DNA of 20,821 nt from a bacterium (GTDB lineage: Bacteria; Margulisbacteria; Marinamargulisbacteria; SXXA01). Numbering within the stretch: the stretch's first letter is position 1; each line of letters opens with the position of its first letter. A model generated the notes under the pieces. The model worked only from the letters and a program-made list of their open reading frames with translations, was not told the origin of the DNA and searched no databases. Positions 1 through 7,336 of this stretch are shown one piece after another. Made by a program: the position numbers and the translations under genes. The DNA is taken from NCBI GenBank assembly GCA_010027915.1, contig RGUG01000002.1:1-20821 (forward strand). The letters run 5' to 3'.

Positions 1-799
1 TGCTGGGCGACGAGGAGGGTGGGGTGAGAACTTGGTTGCTTTTATTTAAGGCCCCCTCCATTTGGGTTAACGCCGCATCCTCTATTTCGAGGGCCTTGAT
101 TTCGGCCAGGACGTCGGGATCGTGGTTGCCACGCTCCGCAACCAAGGCCTCCAAGCGGCTGACCCGTTGTTGATAGGCGAATTCACGGGCATCAAACGAT
201 GCCTGGGTAAGGGGGGATGAGGTGTCGGTGACGGTTGTGGGCTGATTCAACACCAGGATGGCAGTTGTGAGAACCTCCCATGTGGTGGCAATCGACTGGT
301 TGGTTGTGTCCAGTTGTCGGTCAAGGGGGGAGGGGGATTTCCTCGGTTTTTGAGATGATCGTAAGGTCAGCAAATGGGTTCGATCTCGTTCGAATTGGAG
401 TAGGCGATCCATCAGTTGGTCCAATGTGTCATTCTTTGCAAGGGTGTTGAGATTACCGCTTACCGGACTGCTCAGCGACAGGGGCATTTCCTTTCGATCG
501 CCCGATGAGAGTCGATAGGCCAATGTGCCCATTAGGCCTTGGTTCGCATTGGGAGAAGGGGCTGATGGCACAAAAAAGGCAACCTTACCATTGGGAAGCA
601 ATTGGGTGCGATATGTGGCACTGCCGATGGTGGCTTGCGCGGAGATAACAGGGGGCAAGCCGGTTGCCAGCACCAGCAGGGGCTGTCCGATCCGCGGGGG
701 AGAAGGGTAGAAGACAACGCTGGCCCCGATCAGGGATCCGGCACGCATCCCGCTTAGTAATAGGGCACCCATGATAACACCCAGTTGAACCCGACTCAC
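1..799 (-). CDS. Secreted or membrane-anchored protein, C-terminus outside window
   Basis: The minus-strand frame stays open from a GTG at 799 to the window edge, about 266 residues, with no stop. The GTG overlaps the TGA of the upstream phosphohexomutase by four bases, which implies translational coupling; an in-frame ATG at 772 is an alternative start. The N-terminus (VSRVQLGVIMGALLLSG) has an Arg followed by a hydrophobic stretch, as in a signal peptide or signal anchor. Residues of roughly 35-110 are rich in Gly, Pro and beta-type residues (GQPLLVLATG, AFFVPSAPSP), resembling a small beta-sandwich. From about residue 130 the protein becomes polar and Gln/Glu/Leu-rich, probably helical or coiled coil (QQRVSRLEALVAE). 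I do not recognise the family. The beta-domain is loosely reminiscent of N-terminal domains of cell-wall M23 peptidases, but the catalytic part would lie outside the window, so this is only a guess. Confidence 0.7.
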   Translation of the reverse strand, partial: MSRVQLGVIMGALLLSGMRAGSLIGASVVFYPSPPRIGQPLLVLATGLPPVISAQATIGSATYRTQLLPNGKVAFFVPSAPSPNANQGLMGTLAYRLSSGDRKEMPLSLSSPVSGNLNTLAKNDTLDQLMDRLLQFERDRTHLLTLRSSQKPRKSPSPLDRQLDTTNQSIATTWEVLTTAILVLNQPTTVTDTSSPLTQASFDAREFAYQQRVSRLEALVAERGNHDPDVLAEIKALEIEDAALTQMEGALNKSNQVLTPPSSSPS

Positions 800-2157
800 A
801 GGCAAATACGATTTAAATACCCATGGGCAATATCCTCATGGGTGGCCTCCACAAACACACGGATAATGGGCTCGGTGTTGGATGCGCGGGCATGTAACCA
901 TCCATCATCGAGCATCACTTTTACCCCATCATCTCGAATGATGGGATATCCAGGAAAGGCGTCAACCACCGATTGCAACACCGTCGCCACTTGGTCGTGT
1001 GATTCAAGTGCCAATCGGTGTCGAATCATGCGATACGACGGGTACCCTTTGACAATCTCAGATACCGATCGGCCAGATACCGCACAGTGTCGTAATGCCA
1101 AGACCATGCCCACCAAACTGTCTCGCCCCCAGCCGATCTTGGGGTAAATGACACCGCCATTTCCCTCTCCGCCCACCAGGGCCTTCTGGTGGCGAATGCC
1201 TTCTGTGACATGGGCTTCCCCTACTTTGGTATGGGTGATGGTTCCACCGTGCTGTTTTACCACGTCGGCCACCACTTGGGAGGTGGATAAATTGACCACC
1301 ACGTGATGCGTTGCACCCGGGTCTTCTTGTAAGGCCATCTGTAACACGTGATCGATACAAAATGCCAATGAATAATCTTCCCCTATAAATCGTCCCTTTT
1401 CATCCAAAATCACCAATCGGTCGGCGTCGGCATCTTGTACAAACCCGATGTCATAGCCACCGGCGGCCATGACGCCTTTGATTTGATCCAAGTTTTTTTC
1501 TAATGGCTCCGGGTCATGGGCAAACCGTCCCGTTGGCTCGGGGTTCAGGATGGTGTACGAGACCCCCAATTGGTTCAACAGCACAGGATCGGCTACCGCA
1601 CCGGCACCATGATTGGCGTCCACCAATACCGAGAGCGGGCGACCCTGACGAATGGGACTGGTGTCAATCCGGTCCAATACCAAGGTCACATGGGACTCAA
1701 TGGCATGGGAATCATGCTGAAGTGCCCCTTGTGCGTCCCAAGATGCCAGGGACCATACCGCACGTTGATAGCAGGCCATAAAGGCATCATATTCCGTTTG
1801 GGTCAAAAAGGACCCCTCATGATTCATCAGTTTTAAGCCATTCCAGATACTGGGGTTGTGCGACGCGGTGATCATGACACCCAACGTTGCGTGATGCCTC
1901 AAAATGGATTGTTGAAGGGTAGGGGTGGTCACCCGACCCACATCCATCACGTTTACCCCACAGGCCAAGATACCGGATATCAGGGCCCCTTTTAGGGTGT
2001 CGTGACTGGTACGGGTGTCGCCTCCTACCACGATGCTTCCCTGTCGAATCCAAGTTGCCAGGGCCATCCCAACCTGCAAGGCCAGTGCGGGGGTCATACT
2101 ATCCCCTACGACGCCCCTCATGCCGGACATACTGACGATGAGTGGATGATGGGACAT
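796..2157 (-). CDS. Phosphohexomutase (phosphoglucosamine/phosphomannomutase family)
   Basis: A full-length 453-residue alpha-D-phosphohexomutase, which moves phosphate between C1 and C6 of hexose phosphates and so feeds cell-wall and nucleotide-sugar synthesis. All four family signatures are visible: the active-site serine in TASHNP (Ser99), the Mg-binding loop DADADR (242-247), the sugar-binding loop GEGNGG (330-335) and the phosphate-binding RASNTEP (424-430). The GEGNGG loop fits the PMM/PGM and archaeal-type GlmM branch better than classical bacterial GlmM, so the preferred sugar cannot be decided from sequence alone. I chose the ATG at 2157 because an AAGGAG ribosome-binding site (2166-2171) sits just upstream and the protein then begins MSHHPLIVSMSGMRG, matching the family start. 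The frame remains open upstream to 2241, but that extension looks untranslated. The gene diverges from plsC and its stop overlaps the next gene's GTG. Confidence 0.93.
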   Translation of the reverse strand: MSHHPLIVSMSGMRGVVGDSMTPALALQVGMALATWIRQGSIVVGGDTRTSHDTLKGALISGILACGVNVMDVGRVTTPTLQQSILRHHATLGVMITASHNPSIWNGLKLMNHEGSFLTQTEYDAFMACYQRAVWSLASWDAQGALQHDSHAIESHVTLVLDRIDTSPIRQGRPLSVLVDANHGAGAVADPVLLNQLGVSYTILNPEPTGRFAHDPEPLEKNLDQIKGVMAAGGYDIGFVQDADADRLVILDEKGRFIGEDYSLAFCIDHVLQMALQEDPGATHHVVVNLSTSQVVADVVKQHGGTITHTKVGEAHVTEGIRHQKALVGGEGNGGVIYPKIGWGRDSLVGMVLALRHCAVSGRSVSEIVKGYPSYRMIRHRLALESHDQVATVLQSVVDAFPGYPIIRDDGVKVMLDDGWLHARASNTEPIIRVFVEATHEDIAHGYLNRICL

Positions 2158-2282
2158 ATTCTGATCTCCTTTTGTTGTAAATACCAACTGATTCATGGCG
2201 TGATGAGCCTGAGTTAAGCAAGGGAACTTTTTTAAAAGCACGTGGACAACCCCACCTTGTCTGTATCATACTATTCAATGAA

Positions 2283-3017
2283 ATGAATATTGTGAACCTT
2301 GGATATACTACCCTTCGGTTTTATGTGGCGTGGTCGATTGCGTTTCTTGCCCACATGGTAGCATGGTGTGCCTGTTGTGTGGTGTCTCGACCATCGAAAT
2401 GGGGGGGGCTTAACTACCGGTTGATGAAGACGATGTCGTTGTGGGCCCTGAAGGTGTCGGGTATTTCCTTGGTGATTAAGCAAGCTGAGCTTTTTCCGGC
2501 CAATGGTCCGGTGGTGGTAGTGGCCAACCATCAAAGTTACTTGGATATTATTGCCATCGTGGAGAGTGTTCCTCGTCAGGTGGCGTTTGTTGCCAAAAAA
2601 GAATTGGCCCGGCTTCCCTTTATTGGGTGGCACTTGACATTTCAAGGTCATCTTTTAATCAATCGAAGTACCCCTAAACAAGCCAGGACCCACTTGTTAA
2701 AGATGGCACCCGACATGACAGTCAAGCAAAAAGTGGTGGTCATTTTTCCGGAAGGAACCCGATCCAAAACCGGGGAATTGGGTCGATTCAAATCGGGGGC
2801 ATTCGAATTGGCCCAGCAAGCAGGGGCCACTGTGGTGCCGGTATATATTCAAGGGTCTGGCCGAATTTTTGGCAAGGGGAGCCTTGGGGTCACCCCAGGT
2901 CCGTTGTCAGTGACCATTGGGCCGTCATTTTCTAGCCACTCTACAGCCGATGAGCTGAGACAAACCGTGCGGGATTGGTATGACACGGTGAAATCCAGCA
3001 GCCAAAAAGGAATCTAA
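2283..3017 (+). CDS. plsC: 1-acyl-sn-glycerol-3-phosphate acyltransferase (PlsC family)
   Basis: A 244-residue lysophospholipid acyltransferase that would acylate lysophosphatidate to phosphatidate at the membrane. The catalytic NHxxxxD motif is present as NHQSYLD (His83, Asp88). The later family blocks follow in order: KKELARLPFIGW (105-116), FPEGTR (155-160) and VPVYIQGS (185-192). One hydrophobic helix near residues 10-35 probably anchors the protein. No ribosome-binding site precedes the ATG, unlike most genes here, so the transcript may have a very short leader. A run of eight G (2401-2408) lies in codons 40-42. The gene ends one base before the next ORF, so the two are co-transcribed. 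Its place in a polysaccharide locus could mean a specialised acyl transfer, but nothing in the sequence separates it from an ordinary PlsC. Confidence 0.92.
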   Translation: MNIVNLGYTTLRFYVAWSIAFLAHMVAWCACCVVSRPSKWGGLNYRLMKTMSLWALKVSGISLVIKQAELFPANGPVVVVANHQSYLDIIAIVESVPRQVAFVAKKELARLPFIGWHLTFQGHLLINRSTPKQARTHLLKMAPDMTVKQKVVVIFPEGTRSKTGELGRFKSGAFELAQQAGATVVPVYIQGSGRIFGKGSLGVTPGPLSVTIGPSFSSHSTADELRQTVRDWYDTVKSSSQKGI

Positions 3018-3018
3018 A

Positions 3019-3882
3019 ATGAGCGTCACTTTTTTTTCTATACCGCGACCCATGCACCCCCCCTTTGATCGGATTCAATTTAATGCGGTCTGGAGTTGGG
3101 CCCAAATACCTGGGGCCAAGGTCGTGTTGTTTGGGGATGAGTACGGAATAGACCAACTACTGGCCATTTCACCCGTGATCAAGCAGGTGAACATCGTGGC
3201 CCGCAACCAAAACAATACCCCGTTGGTTAACAGCCTCATCCAACAGATTGCTGCCGAAACAGATGATCAATGGGTGGCCTTTATCAATGCCGATATCGTG
3301 GTCTCTCCGGGGTTGGCATTGGCAATCGAACAAGTCAGGTCACAGCAAATTGGACCTCATGTGATGATGTGTCGACGCTGGGATACCGATGTCCCATTTG
3401 TGATTCCAACGGATGATCCCCATTGGTTTCAAACCATTTCTGATCACGTCGGGGATCAAAAAGCATTGTATGGGGCAAATGGCATTGATTTTATCCTTTT
3501 CCCCCAAGGTCTTTATGATGCCATGCCACCGTTTAGTATTGGATGGCCCGGTGCAGCCTATGATAATTGGATGGTTTGGGAGGCCCGCCGGCAAGGGGTT
3601 CCCGTGATTGAATTAACGGATCAAGTGGTGATCTTTCATCAAAACCATCCCGTACAAAAAAGTGAGCATCCCCCGGCCAAAATGAAGGAAAAATATATCA
3701 ACCATTATTACATGGGAGGGTACGGGTATTGTTATGACATGAGGGATGCGACCCACCGTTTAAATCAGCGGGGGGTGGTGGAAGCACTGCCTTTTCCGAT
3801 TCAGCATTGGCGTCTTCACCTCAAACGTCGGATTCAACGGGTGGTAGATGGGATACGGTTTCGATGGCGTCGTCCGATATAG
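3019..3882 (+). CDS. Putative GT-A type glycosyltransferase
   Basis: A 287-residue soluble protein starting one base after plsC with a good ribosome-binding site (AAGGA) in the plsC tail. It begins with a short beta strand and then shows FINADIVVSPGL (about residues 92-103), which looks like the Asp-containing metal/nucleotide-sugar motif of GT-A glycosyltransferases. Further on, the stretch GWPGAAYDNWMVWEARRQG (about residues 176-194) resembles the acceptor-side region of such enzymes. The C-terminus is strongly basic (RRIQRVVDGIRFRWRRP), suggesting peripheral membrane contact. I cannot name the sugar or the family number. Two homopolymers, T8 (3030-3037) and C7 (3057-3063), lie within the first 15 codons. 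Context with plsC and the nearby UDP-xylose enzyme supports a role in surface glycan assembly. Confidence 0.72.
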   Translation: MSVTFFSIPRPMHPPFDRIQFNAVWSWAQIPGAKVVLFGDEYGIDQLLAISPVIKQVNIVARNQNNTPLVNSLIQQIAAETDDQWVAFINADIVVSPGLALAIEQVRSQQIGPHVMMCRRWDTDVPFVIPTDDPHWFQTISDHVGDQKALYGANGIDFILFPQGLYDAMPPFSIGWPGAAYDNWMVWEARRQGVPVIELTDQVVIFHQNHPVQKSEHPPAKMKEKYINHYYMGGYGYCYDMRDATHRLNQRGVVEALPFPIQHWRLHLKRRIQRVVDGIRFRWRRPI

Positions 3883-3908
3883 ATAGGTGATACCGCCGTC
3901 ACTGTGAT

Positions 3909-3952
3909 CCATCCTGGGTCATGAGGCAAGATAGTTAGACCCTGTTGGGTGG
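3909..3952. terminator. Hairpin between convergent genes, possible terminator
   Basis: In the 119-base gap between the converging glycosyltransferase and UDP-glucuronate decarboxylase genes, CCATCC (3909-3914) can pair with GGGTGG (3947-3952, one G-U pair) and GGGTC (3916-3920) with GACCC (3938-3942), around a 17-base loop. There is no long T-run on either side, only GCTTTC to the right. It is therefore a weak candidate, suggested mainly by its position. Confidence 0.3.
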
Positions 3953-4001
3953 GCTTTCAACGCCAGTGGATTCGAGGCGGCAACCGACTAAAAAGTGGTC
4001 A

Positions 4002-4952
4002 TCACGTGGTGGGCTCTAGGCTATCAATAGTCTGAAAATAATGAATGGTGTGTTTTAATCCCTCTATGAGGGGGACTTGTGGTTGAAATCCCAGCAGTTG
4101 ATGGGCTTTTTGAATATCGGGTCGTCTGACTTGCGGGTCATCCATCATGCGTTCTTGCGTGATGCATGCGGAGGTAGAACCGGTCAATGACAACACATGT
4201 TGGGCCAACTCCGCCACCGTAAATTCATGGGGGTTCCCCAAATTGACCGGGCCAGGGTCATGCGAAAGGGTCATGAGTCGAATCAGGCCATCGATCAGAT
4301 CGGATACGTAGCAAAACGAACGGGTTTGTTGGCCATCGCCGTAAATGGTGAGTGGGTCTCCTTGTAAGGCTTGGCGAATAAAGTTGCTCACCACGCGGCC
4401 ATCATGCGGATCCATATGGGGGCCATAGGTATTAAAAATTCGTGCGATTCTGACATCTGCCAGGCCCAACCGGGCATATTCAGACACAATGGCTTCAGCC
4501 GCCCGTTTGCCTTCGTCATAAATTGCCCTTGGTCCAATGGGATTCACATTGCCCAGATAGGTTTCCACTTGCGGATGCACCAATGGGTCGCCGTACACTT
4601 CCGAGGTGGAGGCTTGTAACAATCGGGCCCCTGTTTTGGCCGCCAGATTCAATGCGTTAAGTGTGCCTTGTACGCATGTCCGATACGTCAGGATACTGTG
4701 CTCACGGTAACGTGGGGGGGATGCCGGACAGGCCAAGTTATAAATCAGGGCAATATCAGACACCATCAGTCCGTCACAAATATCCCCGATAAATAAGGTG
4801 AAGGCCTCCGATTGTTGGCAATGTGATAGGTTCTCTAACCGTCCCGTCACCAATGAATCGATCCCCACCACCTGATGCCCGTCATGCAACAACCGTTCGC
4901 ATAAATGGGACCCCAAAAACCCGGCGGCGCCGGTTACCAATACACGTGTCAT
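4002..4952 (-). CDS. UDP-glucuronate decarboxylase (UDP-xylose synthase)
   Basis: A 316-residue extended short-chain dehydrogenase that converts UDP-glucuronate to UDP-xylose via a 4-keto intermediate with bound NAD. The Rossmann motif GAAGFLGSH (8-16) is followed by the signatures that separate this enzyme from other epimerases: LACPASPPRY (73-82), STSEVYGDPLVHPQ (115-128) and NPIGPRAIYDEGKR (137-150), the last holding the catalytic YxxxK (Tyr145, Lys149). RIFNTYGP and the C-terminal DDPQVRRPDI are also typical. Length matches bacterial UXS. The ATG overlaps the TGA of the upstream 66-residue ORF by four bases, so the two are translated together. UDP-xylose, or the 4-keto intermediate, would be a donor for surface glycans. 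I am confident of the family and somewhat less so that decarboxylation goes all the way to xylose. Confidence 0.93.
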   Translation of the reverse strand: MTRVLVTGAAGFLGSHLCERLLHDGHQVVGIDSLVTGRLENLSHCQQSEAFTLFIGDICDGLMVSDIALIYNLACPASPPRYREHSILTYRTCVQGTLNALNLAAKTGARLLQASTSEVYGDPLVHPQVETYLGNVNPIGPRAIYDEGKRAAEAIVSEYARLGLADVRIARIFNTYGPHMDPHDGRVVSNFIRQALQGDPLTIYGDGQQTRSFCYVSDLIDGLIRLMTLSHDPGPVNLGNPHEFTVAELAQHVLSLTGSTSACITQERMMDDPQVRRPDIQKAHQLLGFQPQVPLIEGLKHTIHYFQTIDSLEPTT

Positions 4953-5149
4953 GATTTTTTTTGCTGGGACTGGTTGGCTTGGGTGGACACTTGAGATTTT
5001 ACTTGTGATCCCAAATTCATTTGACTTCGTTTGTCTGCCAACATTTGTTGCATCTTCATTTTAATGAGGGCATCGGCCCCATCTACCCCGATCATTTTTT
5101 TTGATTTTGAAATGATCCCACTGACATCGCCCACATCTTGTTCGGACAT
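4949..5149 (-). CDS. Small polar protein of unknown function (66 aa)
   Basis: The ORF's stop overlaps the decarboxylase ATG (ATGA), and it has its own strong ribosome-binding site: GGAGG lies five bases before the ATG at 5149. An in-frame ATG at 5161 exists, but it would place that site inside the coding region, so I prefer 5149. The protein (MSEQDVGDVSGIISKSKKM...) is highly polar with no membrane segment. Residues 10-45 look helical and Met/Lys-rich (ALIKMKMQQMLADKRSQM), and the last 20 residues are low-complexity Gln/Ser/Lys, probably disordered. I recognise no family. A small partner or regulator of the decarboxylase, or simply an unrelated small gene in the same operon, are both possible. 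Confidence 0.65.
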   Translation of the reverse strand: MSEQDVGDVSGIISKSKKMIGVDGADALIKMKMQQMLADKRSQMNLGSQVKSQVSTQANQSQQKKS

Positions 5150-5189
5150 ATTGGCCTCCATTCTATTGCAACATGTTCACATTAACCCA

Positions 5190-5198
5190 ATTATAACA
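5190..5198 (-). promoter_or_regulatory. Extended -10 promoter for the small-protein/decarboxylase operon
   Basis: On the minus strand the sequence reads TGTTATAAT, a perfect TATAAT hexamer with the TG of an extended -10 element. There is only a poor -35 (TCAATT, 17-base spacing). Initiation would fall near 5183, giving a leader of about 34 bases that contains the GGAGG site of the 66-residue ORF. Confidence 0.5.
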
Positions 5199-5404
5199 GT
5201 CGATCAAATATCAATTGATTATGCATTCAAATAAATCGATGGGTAATGGATATCCAATAAGAAGACTGTAGGCGGGTTACAACTAGTATATTGATGCCAT
5301 CCTGCGTGTGCCGAACGGGCCATTAATAAATTGCCTTAACAACGACTTTGAACCTTGAGATCGACTGTATCTCGACTCGCTATATGGCGTTACTCTCACC
5401 ATAC

Positions 5405-5430
5405 AAGCGGTTAGATCGAGCAAACCGCTT
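5405..5430. repeat. Perfect 8-bp inverted repeat, possible operator
   Basis: AAGCGGTT (5405-5412) and AACCGCTT (5423-5430) are exact reverse complements separated by ten bases. The repeat lies 90 bases upstream of the ThDP gene and about 55 bases upstream of its candidate -35 element. It has no following T-run, so an operator site for a dimeric regulator is more likely than a terminator. It could also be chance. Confidence 0.35.
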
Positions 5431-5483
5431 TGTTATGATCACACGTCTAAATCCTCAGTCCCTACTACTTGCTGAATTGACAC

Positions 5484-5512
5484 TTGACTGGCCATGTCGT
5501 GCGTTGTTTGAT
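5484..5512 (+). promoter_or_regulatory. Candidate promoter giving a near-leaderless ThDP-enzyme mRNA
   Basis: TTGACT (5484-5489), a 17-base spacer and TTTGAT (5507-5512) form a plausible sigma-70 pair ending seven bases before the ATG at 5520. The transcript would start almost at the initiation codon, which agrees with the absence of a ribosome-binding site. A perfect TTGACA at 5477-5482 has no good -10 partner. Confidence 0.35.
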
Positions 5513-5519
5513 TCGGTTT

Positions 5520-7325
5520 ATGAGCCAACCCAAACAAAAAGTATCGGATTACATTGCCCAACAACTTCGTGATCATCATGGGATCGAGCATTTTTTTATG
5601 GTATCAGGAGGTGGGGCTATGCACCTAAATGACAGCTTGGGCCGCAGGTTGTCATATATTGCCCATCATCACGAACAAGCCTGTGCCTTTGCTGCTGAAG
5701 GATACGCTCGCATTCATCAGCGTCTTGCCGTGGTTAATGTTACCACCGGGCCAGGAGGTCTTAACACCTTAAATGGGGTATTTGGACAATGGACGGATTC
5801 GGTCCCAGTGTTATATTTATCCGGACAAGTCAAAACCAGTACCACCCTTTCGTCTTGTCCCCATTTGCCACTTCGACAGTTGGGAGACCAAGAAGTTGAT
5901 ATTGTGTCAGTGGTACGGCCATTGGTGAAATATGTGGCGATGGTGACGGACCCACAATCCATTCGGTATCACTTGGGCCGGGCCATATACGAGGCCACCA
6001 CCGGTCGTTTTGGGCCCGTATGGTTGGATATCCCGATTGATGTTCAGGCTTCTTGGGTGGATCCGGATACCATGCCCGCTTTTGTTCCACCCCCATTGTC
6101 TTCTGATTCTATTAACCCAGAAATAGACCGCATTTTGACGCATCTTAAATCGGCACAACGACCGCTGCTGGTGGCGGGTCATGGCCTTCGCTTGTCGAAT
6201 CAAGTGGATACATTTTTGTCGCTCCTGAGCACCTGGCAACTTCCCGTGGTCACCACCTTTAATGGCATGGATGCCGTACCAACGGATCATCCCTTATGGA
6301 TAGGCAGAATTGGTACGATTGGGCAACGTGCCGGTAATTTTGCGTTGCAAAATGCCGATTGTATTGTTTTTTTTGGAACACGTAATGGCATTCGTCAGGT
6401 GAGTTATAACCACGAAAACTTTGCCAAACAAGCCACCACCATTGTGATTGACATTGATGAAGCGGAACTTCAAAAGCCGACCCTTATACCCAATGTGCCA
6501 ATTTGTGCCGACTTAGGGGTCTTATTACCCGCTTTATGTCAGGTAGCCACCCCAATGGTAAACCACGACTGGCTACAATGGTGTCAAGACCGAAAAGCCG
6601 CCTTTGCATTTGATCGCACCCCTGAATACCAACATACTGATGATCTGATTAACCCATACGGGCTGGTTCATTGTATCTCGAACGCCCTGTCTGATGATGC
6701 CATTGTCGTCATGTCAAACGGGTCTGCCTGTGTATGCACCTTTCAAGTGGCCAATATTAGGTCCACCCATCAACGTTGGATCTTAAATTCGGGCAATGCA
6801 TCGATGGGGTTTGAATTGCCCGCTTGTATTGGGGCTGCCCTTGAAGCCAAGGGTCGACCCGTGGTGGTCATAGCAGGTGATGGCTCGATCATGATGAATT
6901 TACAAGAGTTAGAAACCATTCGCTACCATCAGTTGCCGGTTACTATTTTTGTGATCCAAAACCAAGGGTACGCCTCCATCAAAAATACGCAACGCAATTA
7001 TTTTGACGGTCATATGGTGGGCTCAACCCCGAAAAGCGGGGTCAGTGTGCCAGATTTTTTGGCAGTGGCTGCCGCATTTGGATTGGCCCACCACCGCATT
7101 GATCACCCCCAAAACCTGCTAAGCGAGGTACAACGTGTATTAGACATGAAAGGACCAGTGGTCTGCGAAGTGGTGGTGAACCCCGAGTATGGGTTTTCAC
7201 CCAAGTTATCGGCACGTCAAAATCCCGATGGCAGCATGACCTCGCCTTCCCTTGAGGACATGGCCCCCTTTTTAGATCGTGACGAACTACGACGCCACAT
7301 GTGGCCACCCCTTTCACCCGGTTAA
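5520..7325 (+). CDS. Thiamine-diphosphate enzyme, acetolactate-synthase-like (LPS-cluster type)
   Basis: A 601-residue ThDP enzyme with the usual three-domain order: an N-terminal Pyr domain with the cofactor-activating Glu in HHHEQACAFAAEGYAR (Glu52), a central domain (about 190-340), and a C-terminal PP domain with the ThDP-binding GDGS (453-456) followed by the Asn-containing IQNQGY. The early GGGAMHLNDS and the C-terminal FSPKL...PLEDM-type tail (here SPSLEDMAPFLDRDE) are what I associate with acetolactate-synthase-like proteins in O-antigen clusters rather than with IlvB. Such proteins decarboxylate an alpha-keto acid such as pyruvate and can pass the two-carbon unit to an acceptor; YerE does this to a CDP-4-keto-3,6-dideoxyhexose. 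CDP-sugar genes lie 4.6 kb away. No ilvN-like small subunit is nearby. The ATG at 5520 gives a start matching the family; upstream in-frame codons add an unlikely extension. Substrate assignment is inference. Confidence 0.9.
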   Translation: MSQPKQKVSDYIAQQLRDHHGIEHFFMVSGGGAMHLNDSLGRRLSYIAHHHEQACAFAAEGYARIHQRLAVVNVTTGPGGLNTLNGVFGQWTDSVPVLYLSGQVKTSTTLSSCPHLPLRQLGDQEVDIVSVVRPLVKYVAMVTDPQSIRYHLGRAIYEATTGRFGPVWLDIPIDVQASWVDPDTMPAFVPPPLSSDSINPEIDRILTHLKSAQRPLLVAGHGLRLSNQVDTFLSLLSTWQLPVVTTFNGMDAVPTDHPLWIGRIGTIGQRAGNFALQNADCIVFFGTRNGIRQVSYNHENFAKQATTIVIDIDEAELQKPTLIPNVPICADLGVLLPALCQVATPMVNHDWLQWCQDRKAAFAFDRTPEYQHTDDLINPYGLVHCISNALSDDAIVVMSNGSACVCTFQVANIRSTHQRWILNSGNASMGFELPACIGAALEAKGRPVVVIAGDGSIMMNLQELETIRYHQLPVTIFVIQNQGYASIKNTQRNYFDGHMVGSTPKSGVSVPDFLAVAAAFGLAHHRIDHPQNLLSEVQRVLDMKGPVVCEVVVNPEYGFSPKLSARQNPDGSMTSPSLEDMAPFLDRDELRRHMWPPLSPG

Positions 7326-7336
7326 TCACCCATTTT

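Larger units (their letters stand above)
5150..5519. other. Divergent intergenic region (370 bp)
   Basis: This is the control region between the minus-strand small-protein operon and the plus-strand ThDP gene. It contains an extended -10 promoter (minus strand), a perfect 8-bp inverted repeat at 5405-5430, and a promoter-like pair next to the ThDP start. I see no credible coding sequence. The first half (5160-5340) is AT-richer than the flanking genes. Confidence 0.6.

Noticed and set aside
2158..2241. N-terminal extension of the phosphohexomutase
   Set aside because: The strong AAGGAG site and the family-like N-terminus both place the start at 2157; the extension lies in the divergent promoter region.
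2243..2269. plsC promoter TGGACA ... TATCAT
   Set aside because: The spacing is only 15 bases and other pairings of nearby hexamers are equally poor, so no promoter is annotated.
7042..7329. Minus-strand ORF (95 aa) opposite the ThDP gene end
   Set aside because: It lies wholly antisense to a well-conserved coding sequence and shows no domain or start signal.
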